Shown one piece after another: positions 63,067 to 64,000 of a DNA stretch of 64,000 nt. Both the position numbers and the translations under genes were made by a program. Below the pieces are notes generated by a model. That model made no database searches, was not told where the DNA came from, and worked only from the letters and a program-made list of their open reading frames with translations. The stretch is taken from the NCBI GenBank assembly GCA_013399115.1, contig VXAA01003310.1:1-64000 (forward strand), given 5' to 3'. The DNA comes from Anseranas semipalmata (taxonomy: Eukaryota > Chordata > Aves > Anseriformes > Anseranatidae). Within the stretch, counting starts at the first letter, position 1. The number at the start of each line of letters is the position of its first letter.

Positions 63067-64000
63067 ACTATGCAATTTATTTTGCCCTGAAGGCCACATC
63101 CCTATGGAAGAACTGAATCATCTCAGAGTAGGATGTGAAGTGATGGTGAGAATGATACCACACAAGAACCTTACAAAACTGACTACAGAAATATTTCTAT
63201 AAACATTTTTGTGGCAACAGGCTAGTAACAACTTGAACCATCACTGCTTGAAACAACATTTCTTTTGCAATTTGGAGCGTGAAACAAAAATCAGTAGCTG
63301 ACCTACTTTTCTGATTCCTCTAATAGAAACAAGGATAGTGACTTCATACTTGTGAGTTTTTCTATTGTCTCTTTCCTACTCATAAAGCATTTGTCACTTC
63401 TGGTGGGTTTCTATTTTAGCAAAATGAATTTTGTTAATCTTGGAGGATTGTAAGATTGTACAACCAGGGAAATGTTTTCACTATGAGATAGTAAAGGCTG
63501 AGAAACAGGCATCAGACCATTGCTTTTCTTATCACTGGCAACATCACTAGAACAAGATGTGGGTTTTAGATTAGACTTCTTTTTTCTCCTTCCACAGTTT
63601 CCCTGCTGTAATCTGAAAGCTGCTGTTTGACCTATGTAGCACCTTAGAGATTCCCTATTTTCCATTCCAGAAATTTATATTCTGCCAAATGCTCTTTTTC
63701 GTCTTGCCTTGGCTATTAAAACATCTCCTTCCCTGATTCTCCTCACGGTCATGTTGTCCCTACCTCTGTTGTCCTGTCCATCTCCACTCTCACCTCTAAC
63801 TGAAAAATCCTGTGTAATCCTACCCTTTCCCTTTATTTCATTCTTTACTTCCCCCTCCATTGATAATATCACCTGGAATATGAGGGTAGGAGCTGCTTGG
63901 CTTTACAGGGCTTCTTCCTCAATACTGAGCAAGACTCAATTGCAAGGTCTATCTCCTCAGCATGAACTGCCTTCTGAGACCTTTCTTTTGCCCTGCTATC
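63067..64000. other. Upstream flank of SERPINB2
   Basis: About 0.9 kb of AT-rich sequence with pyrimidine-rich stretches on the + strand near 63700-63860. I see no exon or repeat. In a bird ov-serpin cluster the next clade B gene would be expected further right. Confidence 0.5.

Noticed and set aside
1..64000. CRISPR arrays, bacterial operons, tRNA or rRNA genes, endogenous retrovirus LTR pairs
   Set aside because: None seen; direct repeats are limited to simple tracts, and the genome is clearly avian.

Overview
The window is a piece of a bird nuclear genome. It carries CR1-type LINE fragments typical of birds, long introns with vertebrate splice sites, and a protein very close to MENT, a heterochromatin serpin known from chicken. 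MENT differs from the chicken protein as I recall it at many positions, so the species is probably a bird other than chicken. No bacterial, viral, CRISPR, tRNA or rRNA feature was found.

Layout. The left edge holds the last exon of WRNIP1 on the + strand (coding 486-761). It converges on a head-to-tail array of five intact clade B (ovalbumin-type) serpin genes, all on the - strand. In order of increasing coordinate these are SERPINB1 (coding 9981-16418), SERPINB6 (18890-25994), SERPINB10 (29321-37233), MENT (45485-50879) and SERPINB2 (55198-61421). Each was rebuilt exon by exon from splice sites. Exon lengths repeat across paralogues: 168, 138 (135 in SERPINB2), 118, 143, 168 (156 in SERPINB2) and about 402-408 bases. 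The three right-hand genes have an extra C-D loop exon of 87 bases (SERPINB10, MENT) or 114 bases (SERPINB2). Predicted proteins are 378, 379, 407, 409 and 412 residues, with no internal stops or frame breaks.

Promoters fall in two classes. SERPINB1 and SERPINB6 start in GC-rich, CpG-dense islands (about 17.4-17.8 kb and 27.6-28.6 kb). SERPINB10, MENT and SERPINB2 have compact non-CpG promoters. Those of SERPINB10 and MENT are clearly paralogous, and that of SERPINB2 has a TATA box and an AP-1 site. Leader exons are non-coding and spliced to the ATG exon.

Biology. The genes encode intracellular serine or cysteine protease inhibitors. SERPINB1 and SERPINB6 keep the reactive-site residues of their mammalian orthologues (Cys-Met and Arg-Cys). 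SERPINB2 keeps an Arg at P1. MENT combines a serpin fold with an AT-hook for chromatin binding. The array joins genes that in mammals lie on two chromosomes (human 6p25: WRNIP1, SERPINB1, SERPINB6; human 18q21: SERPINB10, SERPINB2), so it shows the single-cluster state reported for birds. The main points for a second look are a near-AT-hook in SERPINB10 one base away from that of MENT, duplicated SERPINB10/MENT promoters, loss of the PAI-2 loop disulfide in SERPINB2, and a possible upstream ORF overlapping the SERPINB6 start.
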